The position numbers and the translations under genes are program-made. Shown piece after piece: positions 23,857-32,099 of a stretch of 64,000 bases of DNA (positions within the stretch are counted from its first letter, which is position 1; each line of letters begins with the position of its first letter). The notes under the pieces were generated by a model. It did not search any database and was not told where the DNA came from. It was given only the letters and a program-made list of their open reading frames with translations. Source of the DNA: Microbacterium proteolyticum (GTDB lineage Bacteria > Actinomycetota > Actinomycetes > Actinomycetales > Microbacteriaceae); the NCBI RefSeq assembly GCF_029639405.1, contig NZ_CP121274.1, positions 806,001 through 870,000 on the forward strand. The letters are read 5' to 3'.

Positions 23857-24741
23857 GTGCTCGAACTGAACGGCATCACCAAGAGCTACGGCGGACGCCG
23901 CGTGCTCGACGACGTGACCTTCACCGTGGCTCCCGGACGACTGACGGGATTCGTCGGCGGCAACGGCGCGGGGAAGACCACGACCATGCGGATCGCGCTC
24001 GGCGTGCTCGGGAAGGATGCCGGCACGGTCTCGCTCGACGGCGCCGAGCTGACCGCCGCCGACCGGCGTCGCTTCGGCTACATGCCCGAAGAACGCGGGC
24101 TGTACCCGAAGATGAAGGTCGTCGAGCACATCGCCTACCTCGCCCGTCTGCACGGCTTCGGCAAGGCCGAAGCCACCGCCAAGGCGACGGCCCTGCTCGA
24201 GCGCCTCGGTCTCGGCGAGCGCCTGAACGATCTCGTCGAGACGCTCTCGCTCGGCAACCAGCAGCGCGCGCAGATCGCCGCGTCGCTCGTGCACGAACCC
24301 GACGTCCTGATCCTCGACGAACCGTTCTCCGGCCTCGACCCGCTCGCAGTCGACGTCGTCGCGGGTGTCCTCCAGGAGAAGGCCGCGACCGGCGCGGCGG
24401 TGCTGTTCTCGTCGCATCAGCTCGACGTGGTCGAGCGACTGTGCGACGACCTCGTGATCATCGCCGCCGGGACGATCCGCGCGGCGGGCAGTCGCGACGC
24501 GCTCCGCGCCGAGCATGCGACGCACCGCTACGAGCTCCTCTCCGGCGGCGACGCGGGGTGGCTCCGCGACCAGCCCGGCATCACGGTGCTCGACTTCGAC
24601 GGCGGGTACGCCGTGTTCGACGCGGCCGACGACGCCGCGGCCCAATCCGTTCTGCGCGCGGCGGTAGCCCGCGGCGACGTCGCGAGCTTCGCGCCGCAGC
24701 GCCCGACCCTCGCCGACATCTTCAAGGAGGTCATCCAGTGA
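23857..24741 (+). CDS. ABC-2 type exporter, ATP-binding protein
   Basis: 294 residues from GTG, fixed by AGGAAGGGG six bases upstream. Walker A is GGNGAGKTT, the signature is LSLGNQQR (LSGGQ-type, with one change), Walker B is VLILDEPF, and the switch His is in FSSHQLDV. A C-terminal domain of about 80 residues follows, as in NatA-like proteins. It powers the permease encoded by the overlapping next gene. The substrate is unknown; Na+ or antibiotic export is typical for this type. Confidence 0.92.
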   Translation: MLELNGITKSYGGRRVLDDVTFTVAPGRLTGFVGGNGAGKTTTMRIALGVLGKDAGTVSLDGAELTAADRRRFGYMPEERGLYPKMKVVEHIAYLARLHGFGKAEATAKATALLERLGLGERLNDLVETLSLGNQQRAQIAASLVHEPDVLILDEPFSGLDPLAVDVVAGVLQEKAATGAAVLFSSHQLDVVERLCDDLVIIAAGTIRAAGSRDALRAEHATHRYELLSGGDAGWLRDQPGITVLDFDGGYAVFDAADDAAAQSVLRAAVARGDVASFAPQRPTLADIFKEVIQ

Positions 24742-25856
24742 GCACCGCGACGACGCGACGGGCCTCGGGCCCGAGCGAACTGCAGAGCATCTGGCTGGTG
24801 GCCGAGCGCGAGATCGGCTCGAAGCTGCGCAGCAAGGTCTTCGTCATCTCGACGGCGATCCTCGTGCTCGCCGCCCTCGCGTCGGTCCTGTGGGGCGGTT
24901 TCGCCGCCCGTGACGCCGGGGGCAGCGGCATCCCGGTCGCCGTCACGAGCCAGACGCAGTCGGCGCTGTCGGGGGTCGAGGGCGTCGACGCGACCGTCGC
25001 CGATTCCGACGCGACCGCCCGCGCGCTGGTCGAGGACGGGACGGTGGATGCCGCCCTGGTGTCGGGATCGTCGAACCCCGCGTTCGACTACACCGTCGTG
25101 GTGAAGGACCGTGTGCCGGCGGCGCTGCTGCAGCTGCTCAGCGAGACGCCCGAGGTGGAGACGATGGAGCCCGGTGCGGGGGCGGCGGATGCGCTCCGCT
25201 ACTTCATCGCGTTGGGCTTCGGCATCGTGTTCCTCATCGCCGCGAGCACGTTCGGCGGAACCATCGCCCAGAGCGTCGTGGAGGAGAAGCAGACGCGCGT
25301 CGTCGAGATCCTCATCTCGGCGATCCCGGTGCGGGCGCTTCTGGCCGGCAAGGTGCTGGGCAACACGATCCTCGCGATGGCGCAGATCGTCCTCCTCGCC
25401 GCCGTGGCGGTGATCGGGCTCGCCGTGACCGACCAGGTGGGCGTGCTCGGGGCGCTCGGCGCACCGATCGCCTGGTTCGCGATCTTCTTCCTGTTCGGGT
25501 TCGTGCTGCTGGCGTCGCTGTTCGCCGCTGCCGCGGCGATGGTGTCGCGCCAGGAGGACATCGGCGCGACGACCACGCCCATCACGATGCTGGTGATGGC
25601 GCCGTACTTCCTCGTGATCTTCTTCAACGACAACCCCGTCGTGCTGACGATCATGTCGTACGTGCCGTTCTCGGCACCGGTCGGGATGCCGCTGCGCCTC
25701 TACCTCGGTGACGCCCAGTGGTGGGAGCCCGTGCTCTCGCTCGCGATCCTCATGACATCCTGCGTCGCCGCCATCGCGATCGCCGCCCGGATCTACCAGA
25801 ACTCCCTGCTGCGCATGGGGGCCCGCGTCAAGCTGGCGGAAGCGCTGCGGGGCTGA
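24738..25856 (+). CDS. ABC-2 type exporter, permease (NatB/YhaP-like)
   Basis: 372 residues. The GTG overlaps the stop of the ATPase gene by four bases, with AAGGAGG at ideal distance. One N-terminal helix (about 33-53) is followed by an extracytoplasmic domain of ~110 residues, then five helices from about residue 155. This is the layout of NatB-type permeases. The run LNYFIALG-like LRYFIALGFGIVFLIAASTFGGTIAQSVVEEKQTR marks the coupling region. It works as a dimer with the ATPase. Confidence 0.9.
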   Translation: MSTATTRRASGPSELQSIWLVAEREIGSKLRSKVFVISTAILVLAALASVLWGGFAARDAGGSGIPVAVTSQTQSALSGVEGVDATVADSDATARALVEDGTVDAALVSGSSNPAFDYTVVVKDRVPAALLQLLSETPEVETMEPGAGAADALRYFIALGFGIVFLIAASTFGGTIAQSVVEEKQTRVVEILISAIPVRALLAGKVLGNTILAMAQIVLLAAVAVIGLAVTDQVGVLGALGAPIAWFAIFFLFGFVLLASLFAAAAAMVSRQEDIGATTTPITMLVMAPYFLVIFFNDNPVVLTIMSYVPFSAPVGMPLRLYLGDAQWWEPVLSLAILMTSCVAAIAIAARIYQNSLLRMGARVKLAEALRG

Positions 25857-25877
25857 CCGGCTCGGGCCCGGTCACCG

Positions 25878-25914
25878 GCGGGATGGATGCCACGGCTTCT
25901 GGCATCCATCCCGC
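25878..25914. terminator. Bidirectional hairpin terminator
   Basis: GCGGGATGGATGCC and GGCATCCATCCCGC form a perfect 14-bp stem with a 9-base loop, between the convergent permease and VOC genes. The stem is built around one GGATGCC and one GGCATCC heptamer. Confidence 0.75.
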
Positions 25915-25940
25915 TTCTCGCGTCCGGGCGCGGGACGCCG

Positions 25941-26321
25941 TCACTCGTCCAGGACGGCCAGGACGTTGCCGGCGGGATCGCGGAACCACGCGATCAACGG
26001 GCCGCCCTCGCGCATGATGCCGCGGGAGTCGGTGGGGAAGTCCGCGTCGTCGTAGATCTTCGTCTCGACACCGCGTGAGCGGAGGTCGTCGACGGCGGCC
26101 TCGACGTCGGAGACGGGGAAGTTCAGCACCGTGAACGTCGCCGGCACGTGGTGCGGTTTGCCGTACACGAGCACGCTCCCCCCGGAGGCCAGATGGAGGC
26201 GGAGGAAGCCGGATCCCTCGAGCACCTCCACGCGGATGCCGAGCGTGTCGGCGTAGAAGCGGTGGGCGGCGTCGAGGTCGTCGACGGCGAACCCGGAGAA
26301 CGCCCCGTCGGAGTGGAACAT
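25941..26321 (-). CDS. VOC (glyoxalase/bleomycin resistance) family protein
   Basis: 126 residues. It has two beta-alpha-beta-beta-beta modules: first FSGFAVDDLDAAHRFYADTLGI, second VLNFPVSDVEAAVDDLRSRGVE. It ends in the family's common strand WFRDPAGNVLAVLDE. Potential metal ligands are the His in LRLHLA and Glu/Asp near the C-terminus. The substrate is unknown. AGAAAGGG precedes the ATG. It is followed on the same strand by nothing for 27 kb-scale context other than the terminator at 25878-25914. Confidence 0.88.
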   Translation of the reverse strand: MFHSDGAFSGFAVDDLDAAHRFYADTLGIRVEVLEGSGFLRLHLASGGSVLVYGKPHHVPATFTVLNFPVSDVEAAVDDLRSRGVETKIYDDADFPTDSRGIMREGGPLIAWFRDPAGNVLAVLDE

Positions 26322-26336
26322 GGTCGTGCCCTTTCT

Positions 26337-27017
26337 CTAGTTCGGCCTCACGTAGGCCGTGACGCTCTCGGACAGTCGGATCGGCGTGCCCGCGACGGTG
26401 TCGTCGGCCGGGTCGCCGATGGCGACGGAGAGGTTCTCGTCCACCCCGAACACCGCGGCGCCGGGCTCCCCGCCGCTGGCGCACCCCGCCGACCACGGCC
26501 GGTTGTCGGTGGAGGTGAAGACCGCGATGCACCGGCCGTCGCCGTCGTCGGGGACGGCGAGGTAGATGCGGAAGTCGCGGATGGTGGCGATGTAGCGGAT
26601 GCTCGCCGGGTCGATGCCGCTGTCCGACAGGATGTCGGCGGAGATGACGTCCTCGGAGGTCTGGACGAAAGCGAGCTCGGGGAGGAGTGGTGCCGACGAG
26701 TCGGCCGGGGTGGGAACGTGGGCCAGCGCGAAGCCGATCGCGCCGCCCAGTCCGATGAGGACCACGGCGCCGAGGGCCGTGAGCACCCGGCGGGCGACGG
26801 GGCGGGTGGGAGCGCGGGGAACGGCGGGGTCGTCCGGGGGCTGCGCGTCGTCGGCGGGCGTCTCGGGGTCGGGGTCGGGCACGGCCGGAGCGGCACCGGC
26901 ACGCGCGCGATCCTCGAGGGCGGCGAGCCGCGCGATCTCGGCCTCGGTGGGCGCACTCCCGCGTCCGCCGTACACGCGCTCGCGCAGGTGGACCAGCTCG
27001 ACGTCGACGTCGCTCAT
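26337..27017 (-). CDS. Single-pass membrane protein, paralogue 1 of a tandem pair
   Basis: 226 residues. A cytoplasmic N-terminus starts MSDVDVELVHLRERVYGG, followed by an Asp/Pro-rich stretch (about 40-68), one membrane helix (about 76-98) and an extracytoplasmic domain of ~125 residues with two Cys (GRCIAVFTS, SAGCASGG). It closely resembles the gene directly upstream (27180-27920) in order and in the motifs LPELAFVQTSEDVISADI, DSGIDPAS, RPWSAGC and RLSESVTAYV. The ATG has TAGAGT six bases upstream. I do not recognise the family. Confidence 0.8.
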   Translation of the reverse strand: MSDVDVELVHLRERVYGGRGSAPTEAEIARLAALEDRARAGAAPAVPDPDPETPADDAQPPDDPAVPRAPTRPVARRVLTALGAVVLIGLGGAIGFALAHVPTPADSSAPLLPELAFVQTSEDVISADILSDSGIDPASIRYIATIRDFRIYLAVPDDGDGRCIAVFTSTDNRPWSAGCASGGEPGAAVFGVDENLSVAIGDPADDTVAGTPIRLSESVTAYVRPN

Positions 27018-27023
27018 GCCACG

Positions 27024-27029
27024 ACTCTA
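27024..27029 (-). promoter_or_regulatory. -10 box of tandem paralogue 1, leaderless
   Basis: TAGAGT on the minus strand, then CGTGGC, then ATG at 27017. The upstream paralogue has the same hexamer and an almost identical spacer. Confidence 0.55.
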
Positions 27030-27084
27030 GGCGCGTCGCACGCGCTCAGCGCCGGGTCGTGACGCGCCACCGCGGCGGCCGTGC

Positions 27085-27149
27085 CTCCGCGATCCGCGCC
27101 GGGTCAGCGGCATCCACGGAAATCGGCTGACGTTGCGCGGATCGCGGAG
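27085..27149. repeat. Inverted repeat between the tandem paralogues (type F)
   Basis: Left 27085-27108 and right 27126-27149. CTCCGCGATCCGCGC pairs perfectly with its complement, then three mismatches, then GTCAGC / GCTGAC. The loop is 17 bases. It lies 31 bases after the 3' end of paralogue 2, where a terminator would be expected. Confidence 0.7.
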
Positions 27150-27179
27150 CTTGCGCACGCCGCCCCCGCGGCCGCCGCC

Positions 27180-27920
27180 TCACTCGACGACGTACGCCGT
27201 GACCGACTCCGACAGCCGCACGGGGGCGCCGCGGATCGACATGCGGGACGTGTCGCCGAGGCCGATGCTCAGGTGCTGGTCGATGCCGAAGACCGCGCCG
27301 TCGTCGAAGGGTCCTCCGGTCGTGCATCCCGCCGACCACGGCTGGTCATTCACCGCGATGAGCGTCACGACGCACACCCCTTCGCCGCGCTCGGCCTGAG
27401 CGAGGAACACCCGGAACCCGCGCATGACGGCGATGTACCGGGTCGTGGCGGGATCGATTCCGCTGTCGTCGATGATGCTCGCCGAGATGACGTCGTCCTC
27501 GGTCTGCGGGAACGCCAGCTCGGGATACCGCGTCGACGGCGACGGCGAGGGAGTGACGGACGCGCCGACGAAGGCGGGCGAGGCCACGCCCGCGGCGTAT
27601 CCCGCCCCCAGCAGCACTCCCGCCGCCGTGACCGCGGCGATGACCGCGAGGGCGCGGTGGCGGGGAGGCACGGCATCCACGGGGGTGTGCTCGACGGCGT
27701 CGGACGGATCGGCGGCGGCCGGCGCGGTGACGGCCGGTGCGGTGACGGCCGGCGCGGTGACGGCCGGTGCGCCGCCGGGCGCGGGCGTCGGCGCACGACT
27801 CGCGCGGGCACCCTCCTCGAGGACGGCGAGGCGCGCGATCTCCGCCGGTGTCGCCGGAGTCGCGGTGTCGCCGTACACGCGCTCGCGCAGATGGTTCAGC
27901 TCGACGTCATCGTCGCTCAT
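27180..27920 (-). CDS. Single-pass membrane protein, paralogue 2 of a tandem pair
   Basis: 246 residues with the same plan as its neighbour: N-terminus MSDDDVELNHLRERVYGD, a linker with a fourfold APAVT-type repeat (about 50-68), one membrane helix (about 90-112) and a Cys-containing outer domain. Shared blocks include YPELAFPQTEDDVISASI, DDSGIDPATTRYIAVMRGFRVFLA, QPWSAGC and RLSESVTAYV. The linkers differ most. The N-terminal HLRERVYG block is conserved between the two copies, so the cytoplasmic end probably binds a partner. TAGAGT lies six bases before the ATG. Confidence 0.8.
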   Translation of the reverse strand: MSDDDVELNHLRERVYGDTATPATPAEIARLAVLEEGARASRAPTPAPGGAPAVTAPAVTAPAVTAPAAADPSDAVEHTPVDAVPPRHRALAVIAAVTAAGVLLGAGYAAGVASPAFVGASVTPSPSPSTRYPELAFPQTEDDVISASIIDDSGIDPATTRYIAVMRGFRVFLAQAERGEGVCVVTLIAVNDQPWSAGCTTGGPFDDGAVFGIDQHLSIGLGDTSRMSIRGAPVRLSESVTAYVVE

Positions 27921-27926
27921 GCCCCG

Positions 27927-27932
27927 ACTCTA
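27927..27932 (-). promoter_or_regulatory. -10 box of tandem paralogue 2, leaderless
   Basis: TAGAGT on the minus strand, then CGGGGC, then ATG at 27920. Confidence 0.55.
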
Positions 27933-27962
27933 GAACCGCCCGGGGGGCGGGTGGGGCGGTCG

Positions 27963-29732
27963 TCAGCGAGCCGTGGCCCCCAGGGCGTCGGCGGCCCCCA
28001 CGAGGGCGAGGTGCGAGAGCGCCTGCGGAGTGTTGCCGGCCTGCCGCCCGCCGCGCGGGTCGTACTCCTCGGACAACAGGCCGACGTCGTTGGCGACCGC
28101 GGTCAGCCGCCGCATCAGTGCGACGGCATCGTCGCGGCGACCCGTGCGCGCGTACTGGCCGACGAGCCAGAACGAGCACGCGAGGAACGGGTGCTCGTCT
28201 CCCGCGAGTCCGTCGACGCCCGTCGTGCGGTACCGCAGGAGCCACCCGTCGGGCATGAGCGTCTGCTCCATCCGCTCGACCGTCGCGAGCATGCGCGGGT
28301 CGTCGTAGGCGCAGAACCCGACCTGGGGCAGGATCAGCAGCGATGCGTCGACCTCGTCGGTGTCGGCGTGCTGCGTGAACCAGCCACCGGCGTGCACGCC
28401 GTGCGCGTCGATATCGGCCCGTACGCGGTCGCGCAGCTGCCGCCACGTGTCGACCTCGCCGTCGAGACCGTTCTCTTCGACGGCCCGGATGCCGCGATCG
28501 AACGCCGCCCACACCATCGCACGGGAGTGGGTGAAGAAGTGCGGGTCTCCGCGCATCTCCCAGATGCCGTTGTCGGGACGGTCGACCCACTGCACGAGCT
28601 GGTCGAGCAGCGCACGCTGCAACGCCCACGAGAACGTGGTCTCCGCCACACCCGCGGTGCGCGCGGCGTCGAGCGCGACCATGACCTCGCCGATCACGTC
28701 GGCCTGGTACTGATCCACCGCCCCGTTGCCGATGCGGACCGGCCGCGCCCCGTCGTACCCGGGGAGGCTCGTGATCTCGCGCTCGGGGAGGTCGCGCTCC
28801 CCCGCGATGCCGTACATGATCTGCACGTCGGCGGGGTCTCCGGCGATCGCGCGCAGCAGCCACGTGCGCCAGCGGTGCGCGGCGTCGAGGTAGCCGTGGT
28901 CGATGTACGCGACGAGGGTCAGCGCCGCGTCGCGGAGCCACACGTACCGGTAGTCCCAGTTGCGTTCGCCGCCGAAGGCCTCGGGGAGCGACGTGGTGGC
29001 CGCGGCGACGATGCCGCCCGTCTCGGCGTGCGTCAGCGCCCGGAGGACCAGGAGCGAACGCGTGACGAGGTCCGCGTGCTCGCCGGCCGCCTGCACGCGT
29101 TCCGCCCACGAGGCCCACCATTCGATGGTGCGTTTCAGGGTGGCATCCACGTCGATCGGGGCGGGCGGCTCCTGCCACGACGGCCCCCACGACAGCACCG
29201 AGTCGACGCTCTCGCCCGCGACGGTGGTCCACAGGGCGCGGTGCGCGGTGTCGACCGCGATCAGGCGCGGACCGCGGAGCACCACGGCATCCGGGCCCGC
29301 CACCGCGAGGATCGCGTGCTCGCGACCGGTACCGATCTGCCGCACCCACGGCACCGCACGGGCGTAGTCGAACCGGAAGCGCACCTCGCTGACGAAGTCG
29401 ACTTCGCCCGAGATCCCAACGACGCGACGCACCACGGCCTCGACGCCCTCGTCGATGGGCATCGCATCGTGCACTTCGGCGACCCCGGTCGGCGTCTCCC
29501 AGCGCGTGACCAGCACGAACGTGTCGGCGTCGTAGTGGCGGGTGACCGTGGCATCCGGATCGCTCGGACGCAACGACCACGCCCCGTGCGACTCGTCGCC
29601 CAGCAGCGCTCCGAACATCGATCCGCTGTCGTAGCGGGGCAAGCAGAGCCAGTCGATGCTTCCCCAGCGGGACACCAGGGCGGCGGATCGGCAGTTGCTG
29701 AGGACGGCGTAGTCCTCGATCGCGGTGCTCAC
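27963..29732 (-). CDS. Glycoside hydrolase family 15 (trehalase/glucoamylase-like)
   Basis: 589 residues from GTG at 29732. The start IEDYAVLSNCRSAALVSRWGSIDWLCLPRYDSGSMFGALL is the classical N-terminal beta-sandwich opening of bacterial GH15 proteins. The (alpha/alpha)6 barrel contains ERNWDYRYVWLRDAALT, and the C-terminal block LLSEEYDPRGGRQAGNTPQALSH holds one of the catalytic glutamates. Mycobacterial relatives are trehalases; others cleave alpha-1,4-glucans. The divergent neighbour is a glucose-6-phosphate dehydrogenase, which fits glucose release feeding the pentose phosphate pathway. No signal peptide, so cytoplasmic. Confidence 0.9.
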   Translation of the reverse strand: MSTAIEDYAVLSNCRSAALVSRWGSIDWLCLPRYDSGSMFGALLGDESHGAWSLRPSDPDATVTRHYDADTFVLVTRWETPTGVAEVHDAMPIDEGVEAVVRRVVGISGEVDFVSEVRFRFDYARAVPWVRQIGTGREHAILAVAGPDAVVLRGPRLIAVDTAHRALWTTVAGESVDSVLSWGPSWQEPPAPIDVDATLKRTIEWWASWAERVQAAGEHADLVTRSLLVLRALTHAETGGIVAAATTSLPEAFGGERNWDYRYVWLRDAALTLVAYIDHGYLDAAHRWRTWLLRAIAGDPADVQIMYGIAGERDLPEREITSLPGYDGARPVRIGNGAVDQYQADVIGEVMVALDAARTAGVAETTFSWALQRALLDQLVQWVDRPDNGIWEMRGDPHFFTHSRAMVWAAFDRGIRAVEENGLDGEVDTWRQLRDRVRADIDAHGVHAGGWFTQHADTDEVDASLLILPQVGFCAYDDPRMLATVERMEQTLMPDGWLLRYRTTGVDGLAGDEHPFLACSFWLVGQYARTGRRDDAVALMRRLTAVANDVGLLSEEYDPRGGRQAGNTPQALSHLALVGAADALGATAR

Positions 29733-29834
29733 CCTCGTGATTGTGGCAGGGGATGCCGACATCGTGGCCGTGCATCTCGCTAGTGGCATCCGTGGGCCGG
29801 CTGCAAGCGACCCGTCGGTGTCGGACCGGGGCGC

Positions 29835-29840
29835 TACGGT
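29835..29840 (+). promoter_or_regulatory. -10 box of the G6PDH gene, leaderless
   Basis: TACGGT, then GGCCCC, then ATG at 29847. Confidence 0.55.
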
Positions 29841-29846
29841 GGCCCC

Positions 29847-31214
29847 ATGCCGGCGGACACCACCCTCATCATCCTGGGCGCTTCGGGCGACCTCACCTCG
29901 CGTCTCCTGCTCCCCGCCCTCGGGCAGCTGCTCACGCGCGAGCCGAACCGCTCGGTGCGGCTGCACGGCGCGGGCATGGAGGACTGGACCGACGAGAAGT
30001 GGCGCGACACCGTGCGCGCCTCGTTCGCGACGATGGGCGCCGAGGAGGCCTTCGACAAGGTCGCCGAGACCGCCTACAGCCAGGCCGACATCACGAAGGC
30101 GTCCGATCTGCAGGAGCTCCTGGATGCCGCCGAGGGGCGGCCGGCGCTGTACTTCGCCGTCCCGCCGGCCGTCGCCGAGAAGGCGTGCGTGGCCCTGGCC
30201 GACGTGACCATCCCCGAGGGCACGATCCTCGCGCTCGAGAAGCCGTTCGGCACCGACGAGGCCAGCGCCCACGCGCTCAACCAGCAGGTCGCGAAGCTCG
30301 TCCCCGAGAACCAGGTGTTCCGCATCGACCACTTCCTCGGCCGGTCGACGGTGCTCAACCTCCTCGGCGTCCGCTTCGCCAACCGGCTCATCGAGAGCGT
30401 GTGGTCGGCCGACGACATCGCCGCGATCACGGTCGACTTCCCCGAGAAGCTCGGGCTCGAGGGCCGCGCGGGGTACTACGACCACGCCGGCGCCCTCGTC
30501 GACATGATCCAAAGCCATCTGCTGCAGGTCATGGCGTTCGTGACGATGGAGCCGCCGTCCTCCCTCGACCAGCTCGACCTCCGGGATGCCACCTCCGCGG
30601 TGCTGCGCGCGACCCACGTGTGGGGCGACGACCCTGTGAAGAGCTCGCGCCGCGCCCGGTACACCGAGGGCACGATCGGCGACCGCCACTTCACGTCCTA
30701 CGCCGACGAGCCCGGCGTCGACCCCGCGCGGCAGACCGAGACCCTCGCCGAGATGACGGTCGAGGTGCGCACCGCCCGCTGGCAGGGCGTGCCGATCGTG
30801 CTGCGGTCGGGCAAGGCCCTGGGCCCGGATGCCGGAGACCCGGCGGTGACCGTCACCTTCCAGCCCGTGCGGCACCTGCCCGACGGGTTCGTCGGCGAGA
30901 GCGACCCTTCCGTGCTCACGTTCTCGCTCGGCCCCGACACGATGAGTCTCGGCCTGAACGTCAACGGCGCCGACGACCCGCTCGAGCTCGAACGCGTGAC
31001 CCTCGCGGCCGACCTCGGCGAGGGCGGCCTGAAGGCGTACGGCGAGGTGCTCTCCGGCATCCTGGACGGCGACGCCATGCTCGCCGTGCGCGGCGACGCC
31101 GCCGAGCAGTGCTGGCGCATCGTGCAGCCGGTCATCGACGCGTGGCGCGCCGGTCAGGTGCCGCTCGACGAGTACCCGGCGGGCACGGCCGGCCCGGCGT
31201 CCTGGGGGCTGTGA
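29847..31214 (+). CDS. zwf: Glucose-6-phosphate 1-dehydrogenase
   Basis: 455 residues, somewhat shorter than the usual 480-510. The Rossmann start LIILGASGDLTSRLLLPAL binds NADP+. The active-site motif is RIDHFLGR, where most enzymes have RIDHYLGKE, and the EKPFG segment is intact (ALEKPFGTDEASAH). The C-terminal domain is complete. The enzyme makes 6-phosphogluconolactone and NADPH. No tal, tkt, pgi or opcA is next to it, so this may be a second, stand-alone G6PDH and not the one in the main pentose phosphate operon. Confidence 0.88.
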   Translation: MPADTTLIILGASGDLTSRLLLPALGQLLTREPNRSVRLHGAGMEDWTDEKWRDTVRASFATMGAEEAFDKVAETAYSQADITKASDLQELLDAAEGRPALYFAVPPAVAEKACVALADVTIPEGTILALEKPFGTDEASAHALNQQVAKLVPENQVFRIDHFLGRSTVLNLLGVRFANRLIESVWSADDIAAITVDFPEKLGLEGRAGYYDHAGALVDMIQSHLLQVMAFVTMEPPSSLDQLDLRDATSAVLRATHVWGDDPVKSSRRARYTEGTIGDRHFTSYADEPGVDPARQTETLAEMTVEVRTARWQGVPIVLRSGKALGPDAGDPAVTVTFQPVRHLPDGFVGESDPSVLTFSLGPDTMSLGLNVNGADDPLELERVTLAADLGEGGLKAYGEVLSGILDGDAMLAVRGDAAEQCWRIVQPVIDAWRAGQVPLDEYPAGTAGPASWGL

Positions 31215-31312
31215 CTTTCTCCGTCACACGGGAACATCCGGCGGCTCGACCGCGTTCCATGGATCGGGTCGACGGAGCCCCGGCATCGTTCTCACCCCCG
31301 AGGAGTACCCCC

Positions 31313-31897
31313 ATGTCCCACGTTCTCGACCGCACCGCGCAGACCGACGTCCCGATCCTCGACGTCCTGGCCGAGCGCTGGAGCACCCGCGTCTTCGACG
31401 CCGACGCCCCCATCGACGAGGAGGCGCTGCGCGCCGCCCTCGAGGCCGCCCGCTGGTCGCCCTCGGCCAACAACACCCAGCCGTGGCGCTTCCTGCTCGC
31501 CCGTCGCGGGACCGAAGCGCACGCGAAGGTCGTCGAGTCGCTCGTCGGGTTCAACCAGGGCTGGGCGCCGTCCGCCGGCGCACTGCTCGTCGTCCTGGCC
31601 GAGACCGTCGACGACGAGGGCAACGCCCGCCCGTGGGCCGTCTACGACGCCGGCCAGTCCGCCGCGTTCTTCACGGTCGAGGCTCACGCCCGCGGCCTCG
31701 CCACCCACACCATGGGCGGCTTCTCCCCCGACGACCTGCGCGCCGCGTTCGACATCGACGCCCGCTTCACGCCCGTGACCGTGATCGCCGTCGGCGCCTT
31801 CGGAGACCCGGATGCCGCCGACGAGGCCGTCCGCGCCCGTGAGTCCGCGCCCCGCACGCGCCGTCCCCTCGCCGAGTCGCTGCTGCTCGACGCCTGA
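31313..31897 (+). CDS. Nitroreductase family protein
   Basis: 194 residues. The FMN-binding start ERWSTRVFDADAPIDEEALRAALEAARWSPSANNTQPWRFL matches the nitroreductase superfamily (Arg-Ser/Thr-Arg and S-x-x-N-x-Q-P-W). GGFSPDDLR and VIAVGAFG follow in the second half. The enzymes are homodimers that reduce nitro groups, quinones or enones with NAD(P)H. GAGGAG lies seven bases before the ATG. The last seven codons and stop lie inside a perfect 40-bp tandem duplication. Confidence 0.92.
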   Translation: MSHVLDRTAQTDVPILDVLAERWSTRVFDADAPIDEEALRAALEAARWSPSANNTQPWRFLLARRGTEAHAKVVESLVGFNQGWAPSAGALLVVLAETVDDEGNARPWAVYDAGQSAAFFTVEAHARGLATHTMGGFSPDDLRAAFDIDARFTPVTVIAVGAFGDPDAADEAVRARESAPRTRRPLAESLLLDA

Positions 31898-31951
31898 CGC
31901 CCCGCCGGTCCCCGAGTCGCTGCTGCTCGACGCCTGACGCCCCGCCGGTCC
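31872..31951. repeat. Perfect 40-bp tandem duplication at the nitroreductase 3' end
   Basis: Two identical 40-base units, 31872-31911 and 31912-31951. Unit 1 contains the codons for ESLLLDA, the stop and 14 bases downstream; unit 2 is a silent copy after the stop. It is probably a recent slippage or unequal recombination event. Confidence 0.9.
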
Positions 31952-32028
31952 CCGGCATCCCTCCGCCCCCGTACCCGCACTCGCGGTACGGGGGCGGAGG
32001 CGTCTGCGGCGGGTCCCGGGGGAGCCAC

Positions 32029-32099
32029 ATCACGTGATCTGGGCGAAGCCACCCGCCGTGGCGCGCACACGCCGGGTCACCTCGGCGACATCACGTGAT
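32029..32099. repeat. Intergenic repeat family D, copy 1
   Basis: Two ATCACGTGAT palindromes 61 bp apart (32029-32038 and 32090-32099). The first is followed by CTGGGCGAA and, one base on, CCACCCGC. The second overlaps the stop codon (32091-32093) of the antiporter gene on the minus strand. Copy 2 is at 62368-62437. Confidence 0.75.

Noticed and set aside
27081..29783. A 900-codon open frame on the plus strand
   Set aside because: It is the complement of the paralogue and GH15 genes, both with clear motifs; the frame is a GC artefact.
32029..32099. ATCACGTGAT pair as operator for a nearby regulator
   Set aside because: No regulator gene is next to either copy, one copy lies at a gene 3' end, and the flanks are also conserved, which fits a dispersed repeat better.
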